Origin: Conexivisphaera sp046536535
GTDB lineage: Archaea; Thermoproteota; Nitrososphaeria; Conexivisphaerales; Conexivisphaeraceae
Length of the DNA stretch: 8,021 nt
NCBI GenBank assembly: GCA_046536535.1
Contig: JAWDMO010000060.1
Span: forward strand, 1-8,021
Direction: 5' to 3'
Positions 4,882 to 8,021 of the stretch are shown in pieces; positions within the stretch are counted from its first letter, which is position 1; each line of letters starts with the position of its first letter. Made by a program: the position numbers and the translations under genes. A model generated the notes under the pieces. That model searched no databases. It had not been told where the DNA came from and worked only from the letters and a program-made list of their open reading frames with translations.

Positions 4882-5619
4882 TCAGGTCCTTCTGGGCCTG
4901 ACTGCGCCGAACAGGTCCTTCAGCTCCTCCGGCTTCATCGATTCGAGCGCCGTGCCGAACACTATGCCGTCGGCGCCCGCCTCCACGACCGCCCTCACCG
5001 CCTCCGGCGTCCTGAGTCCCCCGCCCACGACGAGAAATCCGCCGAACGCCGCCCTGGCGGCCCTCACGGCCACCGGATCCGCGTGCCTGGAGGATCCGGA
5101 TCCGCCCTCCAGGTACATGAACCTCATCCCCATCATGTCCGCTGCCATCGCGTACATCGCGACGAGCTCCGGCCTCCCGGGCGGCAGCTCCCTGATCCTC
5201 CCCACGTGTGAGACCGCGGAGTCCCCGTGGAGCACTAGGTACGCCGTGGGGATGGGCTCTATTCCGTATTTCCTTATCAGGGGGGCGCCGAGCACCTGCG
5301 CCCCTATGATGTAGTAGGGATCGTCCGAGTTCAGGAGCGACATGAAGAGCGCGGCGTCGGCCCTGGGCGTCAGGCCGTTCACGTTCCCCGGGAAGAGTAT
5401 GACCGGCGCGTTCGACCTCGACCTGATGCGGTCGATGGCCGCATCAAGGGAATCCCTGTCCACGAGCGTCGAGCCGCCGATCAGGAACGCGTCGGCCCCC
5501 GCGTCGGCCCCCGCGTCCACCGCGCGCCCGATGACCTCGGGCTTGGCGGGGTCCACGAGCCCGAATACGACCGCGCCCCCATCCCTCCGCATCGCCCGGA
5601 GACGCTCCTCGACCTTCAC
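4882..5619 (-). CDS. Geranylgeranylglyceryl phosphate synthase (GGGPS)
   Basis: A 245-residue TIM-barrel enzyme that joins geranylgeranyl diphosphate to sn-glycerol-1-phosphate, the first committed step of archaeal membrane ether lipids. Family motifs are in order: LVDPAK (21-26), LIGGST (46-51), LFPGN (75-79), YLEGGSGS (169-176; family YLEAGSG) and VVGGGLRTPE (197-206) with FGTALE. These glycine-rich loops bind the phosphate of glycerol-1-phosphate, and the acidic residues bind magnesium. The GTG start at 5619 overlaps the TGA of the Elf1-like gene (GTGA) and has GGAG seven bases upstream, so translation is probably coupled. A longer frame to 5721 only runs over the previous gene. The segment AGADAGAD before strand two comes from a 12-base tandem repeat and adds four residues. 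The length suits the larger GGGPS group (group II). Confidence 0.95.
   Translation of the reverse strand: MKVEERLRAMRRDGGAVVFGLVDPAKPEVIGRAVDAGADAGADAFLIGGSTLVDRDSLDAAIDRIRSRSNAPVILFPGNVNGLTPRADAALFMSLLNSDDPYYIIGAQVLGAPLIRKYGIEPIPTAYLVLHGDSAVSHVGRIRELPPGRPELVAMYAMAADMMGMRFMYLEGGSGSSRHADPVAVRAARAAFGGFLVVGGGLRTPEAVRAVVEAGADGIVFGTALESMKPEELKDLFGAVRPRRT
5489..5517. repeat. 12-base tandem repeat inside the GGGPS gene
   Basis: GCGTCGGCCCCC occurs twice in a row (5489-5500 and 5501-5512), followed by the first five bases of a third copy. It keeps the frame and encodes AGAD twice at residues 36-43 of GGGPS, at the end of the first barrel helix. It looks like recent replication slippage. Confidence 0.8.
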
Positions 5620-5867
5620 CTGATATCTCCCCTGTAGAACGCGTCGACGAACATGTTGTAGATGTCTATCGGCTCCTTGAGCTGGACCCCCTCGCCGCTG
5701 AACTCCATCCTGAGGCCGCACTGGCCGCAGACCGCGGTATAGCTTTTCCCGTTCTCATCCTCCTTTTTTATGATCCTCACGGTATCGCTCCCGCATCTAG
5801 GGCATTTGAAGAAACGGGGGAGGGTGTGGTGAACCCTCCTCACTACGCGCCTCCTTCTCCTCCCCAA
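5616..5867 (-). CDS. elf1: Archaeal transcription elongation factor 1 (Elf1-like) zinc-ribbon protein
   Basis: An 83-residue protein with a very basic start (MGRRRRRVVRR), a zinc ribbon with Cys pairs CPRC (22-25) and CGQC (47-50), and the conserved end EPIDIYNMFVDAFYRGD. This is the arrangement of eukaryotic Elf1, which rides on RNA polymerase II with Spt4/5, and of its archaeal homologues; the archaeal role is presumed to be in transcription elongation. I chose the TTG at 5867: homologues begin with M-G-R-R/K, and the TATA box at 5891-5900 predicts a leaderless transcript there. A longer ATG start at 5924 would put the TATA box inside the gene. It is first in an operon with GGGPS and the DP2-like gene, so this promoter probably drives all three. 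Confidence 0.88.
   Translation of the reverse strand: MGRRRRRVVRRVHHTLPRFFKCPRCGSDTVRIIKKEDENGKSYTAVCGQCGLRMEFSGEGVQLKEPIDIYNMFVDAFYRGDIR
5627..5630 (-). promoter_or_regulatory. Ribosome binding site of GGGPS
   Basis: GGAG on the minus strand lies seven bases before the GTG at 5619, inside the end of the Elf1-like gene. It supports the GTG as start and translation initiation within the operon. Confidence 0.6.
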
Positions 5868-5872
5868 CCCAG

Positions 5873-5888
5873 CGACCGCGCGCGGTCG
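5873..5888. promoter_or_regulatory. Perfect 16-bp palindrome in the elf1-GGGPS-DP2-like promoter
   Basis: CGACCGCGCGCGGTCG has eight paired bases per arm and no spacer. It lies exactly between the TATA box (5891-5900) and the TTG start (5867), where a dimeric repressor would block polymerase loading. In DNA this rich in GC part of the symmetry could be chance. Confidence 0.45.
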
Positions 5889-5890
5889 AG

Positions 5891-5900
5891 GGATATAATC
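5891..5900 (-). promoter_or_regulatory. TATA box of the elf1-GGGPS-DP2-like operon
   Basis: GATTATATCC on the minus strand is centred about 28 bases before the TTG at 5867. It is the only AT-rich patch in the area and supports a leaderless start. Confidence 0.6.
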
Positions 5901-5968
5901 ATGTCGTGGCGGGTTCCGGCCCACGGCCCCGGGAGCGGTCGCCGTCCGCGCGTCGATTTTGGGGCAAA

Positions 5969-5978
5969 TTTATTAAAC
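5969..5978 (+). promoter_or_regulatory. TATA box of the protein disulfide oxidoreductase gene
   Basis: TTTATTAAAC is centred about 28 bases before the GTG at 6002. A short inverted repeat GGGCG-TGAG-CGCCC (5984-5997) lies between them; with five-base arms it may be chance. Confidence 0.6.
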
Positions 5979-6001
5979 GGTCCGGGCGTGAGCGCCCCGC
6001 A

Positions 6002-6703
6002 GTGACTCTCATACCGGAGAGGGAGAGCGAGTACATAAGGGATGTATTCAGGGATAAGCTGAAGGGGCAGGTGGTGCTCGAGGCGTTCGTGACCGGGGAT
6101 GAGAGCTGCGCGTACTGCGGGGAAACCGTGGAGCTCGCGAAGGAAATCTCCGATCTGGGGCCGGGTAAGGTGTCATACATAGTTCATTACCACGAGAAGG
6201 AGCCGCAGGTTTTCGAGGAGAACAGGATCCTGGGGTCGCCCACGCTGAAGGTGCTCTCGCCCGGGGCGCAGTACCACGCGGTGTTCTCCGGCATGCCTGC
6301 CGGCTACGAGTTCGGCGCGCTCATAGAGGATATACTGGACGCCTCGAGGGGGTCCCCGAGGCTTTCCCCGCCGACCATGGAGAAGCTCAGGTCGATAGAC
6401 CGGGATATGGAGATATGGGTCTTCGTGACGCCCACGTGCCCATACTGTCCGCGCGCGGTCAGGATGGCCCACATGTTCGCCATGGCCAACCCGAGGATAA
6501 GGGGGATCATGGTGGAGGCGATGGAGTTCCCATCCCTGGCCGAAAAATACAGCGTGATGTCTGTCCCCCACATAGTGATCAACGGGTCTTACACGTTCAT
6601 AGGAGCGCTTCCGGAACAGATGTTCCTGGAGCACGTGATGAGGGCCGCGAGCGGCGAGACGGCGTACGAGGTCACGGAGGAGGGCGTTAGCCCCGTCAAG
6701 TGA
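6002..6703 (+). CDS. pdo: Protein disulfide oxidoreductase (PDO), two thioredoxin-fold domains
   Basis: A 233-residue cytoplasmic protein with two glutaredoxin/thioredoxin-like units. The first has active site CAYC (36-39) with the cis-proline region GSPTL (78-82). The second has CPYC (146-149) with SVPHIVING as its cis-proline loop. The second site falls at the same residue numbers (146/149) as in the Pyrococcus enzyme. PDO makes, breaks and reshuffles disulfide bonds and is found in hyperthermophiles whose intracellular proteins are stabilised by disulfides; it is usually recycled by a thioredoxin-reductase-like partner, not seen here. I chose the GTG at 6002 because the TATA box places the transcript start there and the length then matches the family; a longer ATG start at 5906 lies upstream of the promoter. 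It is divergent from the elf1 operon. Confidence 0.93.
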   Translation: MTLIPERESEYIRDVFRDKLKGQVVLEAFVTGDESCAYCGETVELAKEISDLGPGKVSYIVHYHEKEPQVFEENRILGSPTLKVLSPGAQYHAVFSGMPAGYEFGALIEDILDASRGSPRLSPPTMEKLRSIDRDMEIWVFVTPTCPYCPRAVRMAHMFAMANPRIRGIMVEAMEFPSLAEKYSVMSVPHIVINGSYTFIGALPEQMFLEHVMRAASGETAYEVTEEGVSPVK

Positions 6704-6741
6704 ATCGCCCGCCGATCGATGGATCCCGGGCCGGAAACGAT

Positions 6742-6755
6742 GGAAAATTATATAA
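6742..6755 (+). promoter_or_regulatory. Strong BRE and TATA promoter of the thermosome gene
   Basis: GGAAAA (6742-6747, BRE) followed by TTATATAA (6748-6755) is close to the archaeal consensus and is the best promoter in the window. It predicts a start near 6778 and a leader of about 20 bases. The leader holds GGTGAT (6789-6794), a Shine-Dalgarno match six to seven bases before the ATG at 6800. Confidence 0.75.
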
Positions 6756-6766
6756 GGGTCTTAAAT

Positions 6767-6782
6767 GGAGAGTGCACGCTCC
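6767..6782. promoter_or_regulatory. Nearly perfect 16-bp palindrome at the thermosome transcription start
   Basis: GGAGAGTGCACGCTCC pairs in seven of eight positions around the centre TG|CA. It covers the predicted transcription start. It could bind a heat-responsive repressor or form a hairpin at the very 5' end of the message; neither is shown. Confidence 0.35.
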
Positions 6783-6799
6783 TGTAGGGTGATGTGGAG

Positions 6800-8021
6800 A
6801 TGGCAGTACAACAGGTAGGACAGGCGGGTTACGCACCGGTCGTCGTGTTGAAGGAGGGTGCCTCCGAGACGAAGGGGAGGGACGCGCTGAGGAACAACAT
6901 CGAGGCGGCCAAGGTCGTCGCCGAGATAGTTCGCACGAGCCTCGGCCCCAGGGGTATGGACAAGATGCTCGTGGACAGCCTCGGCGACGTAACCATAACG
7001 AACGACGGCGCAACGATGCTCAAGCAGATGGACGTGCAGCATCCGGCGGCGAAGCTCCTCGTGGAGATCGCGAAGGCGACCGATGCCGAGGTGGGCGATG
7101 GCACCACCACGAGCGTGGTCCTTGCCGGCGCCCTGCTGACGAAGGCCCAGGAACTCATAGACAACGATGTACACCCCACGGTCGTCGTGGACGGCTACCG
7201 GAAGGCATCCGAGAAGGCGGTGGAGATCCTGGAGAACATCGCGATAAAGGTGCGCCCTACCGACAGGGAATGGCTGAGGAAGGTCGCGCTCACGGCGATG
7301 GCCTCCAAGGTGGTCGCCCAGGATGCCGATTACCTATCAAATCTGGTGCTGGACGCGATCCTCCAGGTGGCCGAGAAGAGGGATGGCGGTTACAAGGTAG
7401 ACATAGATTCCGCGAAGGTGGAGAAGAAGCCCGGCGGCTCGATAACCGATACGGTGTTCGTCAAGGGGATAGTGATAGACAAGGAGGTGGTCCACGGCGG
7501 GATGCCGAAGAAGGTCGAGAATGCCAAGATAGCGCTGATAAACGCGCCGCTGGAGATAGAGAAACCCGAGATAAGCGCCGAGATACGCATAAGCGATCCC
7601 ACGAAGATGAAGGCGTTCCTGGACGAGGAGGCCAGGATACTCCACGAGATGGTCCAGAAGGTGAAGGCCGCCGGCGCGAACGTCGTGTTCTGCCAGAAGG
7701 GGATAGACGACCTCGCGCAGCACTACCTGGCGAAGGAAGGGATACTGGCGGTCAGGAGGGTGAAGGAGAGCGATATGACGAGGCTGGCGAAGGCGACCGG
7801 CGGGAGGATAGTCACCAACATAGACGAGCTTACCTCGAACGACCTCGGATACGCGGGGCTCGTCGAGGAGAGGAAGATAGAGGAGGACAAGTGGGTGTTC
7901 GTCGAGGGCTGCAAGGACCCGAAGGCCGTCACAATCCTAGTCAGGGGAGGGAGCCAGAGGATAGTCGACGAGGCTGAGAGGAGCATACACGACGCGCTCA
8001 TGGTGGTCAAGGACGTCGTGG
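6800..8021 (+). CDS. Thermosome subunit (archaeal group II chaperonin), 3' end outside the window
   Basis: The first 407 residues of a chaperonin of about 540-560. Subunits form a double-ring cage that folds proteins with ATP. The ATP-binding motifs are intact: TSLGPRGMDKM (46-56), NDGATML (68-74) and GDGTTT (99-104) with the magnesium-binding Asp100. The apical domain follows (FVKGIVIDKEVVHGGMP, about 218-235), with the built-in lid typical of group II, then CQKGIDDLAQHYL (about 298-310) and the return to the intermediate domain (LVRGG). The ATG at 6800 is supported by a Shine-Dalgarno sequence and a strong TATA box. The N-terminus MAVQQVGQAGYAPVVVLKEG is ordinary for the family. Archaea usually have one to three paralogues; which one this is cannot be told. 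It follows PDO on the same strand but has its own promoter. Confidence 0.97.
   Translation, partial: MAVQQVGQAGYAPVVVLKEGASETKGRDALRNNIEAAKVVAEIVRTSLGPRGMDKMLVDSLGDVTITNDGATMLKQMDVQHPAAKLLVEIAKATDAEVGDGTTTSVVLAGALLTKAQELIDNDVHPTVVVDGYRKASEKAVEILENIAIKVRPTDREWLRKVALTAMASKVVAQDADYLSNLVLDAILQVAEKRDGGYKVDIDSAKVEKKPGGSITDTVFVKGIVIDKEVVHGGMPKKVENAKIALINAPLEIEKPEISAEIRISDPTKMKAFLDEEARILHEMVQKVKAAGANVVFCQKGIDDLAQHYLAKEGILAVRRVKESDMTRLAKATGGRIVTNIDELTSNDLGYAGLVEERKIEEDKWVFVEGCKDPKAVTILVRGGSQRIVDEAERSIHDALMVVKDVV

Noticed and set aside
5868..5924. A longer ATG start (5924) for the Elf1-like protein
   Set aside because: The extra 19 codons contain the TATA box and palindrome and do not resemble the family N-terminus.
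5906..6001. A longer ATG start (5906) for the disulfide oxidoreductase
   Set aside because: The extension covers the TATA box at 5969-5978 and makes the protein longer than the family.
6704..6741. A terminator hairpin after the disulfide oxidoreductase gene
   Set aside because: There is neither a T tract nor a convincing stem in these bases.
1..8021. CRISPR array, rRNA genes, toxin-antitoxin pair or defence island
   Set aside because: No spaced direct repeats, no rRNA sequence and no such gene pairs were seen. Apart from the TnpB end, the genes are of housekeeping type or unknown.

Overview
The window is from an archaeon, most likely a thermophile. It encodes geranylgeranylglyceryl phosphate synthase (the first committed enzyme of archaeal ether lipids), an Elf1-type zinc-ribbon transcription factor, a two-domain protein disulfide oxidoreductase, a thermosome subunit and an intron-containing tRNA-Met. 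Promoters are archaeal TATA boxes placed 25-30 bases before leaderless or nearly leaderless starts, several of them TTG or GTG. The DNA is GC-rich and favours AGG (Arg) and ATA (Ile). A TACK-type lineage fits; I cannot name the genus.

Layout. Bases 1-206 are the right end of an IS200/IS605-type element: the C-terminus of TnpB and a strong terminal hairpin that would form the 3' end of its guide RNA scaffold. A stand-alone Lrp-type RAM domain gene (242-472, minus) converges on it. An unknown small zinc-site protein (672-1112, plus) follows behind a promoter with two overlapping palindromes. A non-coding stretch of 250 bases with a perfect 9-bp inverted repeat leads to tRNA-Met(CAU), which carries a 15-base intron at the non-canonical 30/31 position. 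An MFS transporter (1580-2767, plus) comes next.

The centre is a minus-strand operon, read right to left: Elf1-like factor (5867-5616), GGGP synthase (5619-4882, start overlapping the previous stop) and a roughly 700-residue protein (4879 to about 2792, open frame to 2621). The last protein is colinear with the large subunit DP2 of archaeal DNA polymerase D. It keeps the zinc fingers and a PCNA-binding-like C-terminus but lacks the catalytic NxDGDE segment, so it looks like an inactivated, shrunken DP2 paralogue. This is the most unusual object in the window.

Divergent from the operon are the protein disulfide oxidoreductase (6002-6703, plus) and then a thermosome subunit (6800 to beyond the window end, plus). 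Both fit protein folding and stability at high temperature. Five of the promoters have an inverted repeat between the TATA box and the start codon; some may be operators, though GC-rich sequence makes short ones likely by chance.
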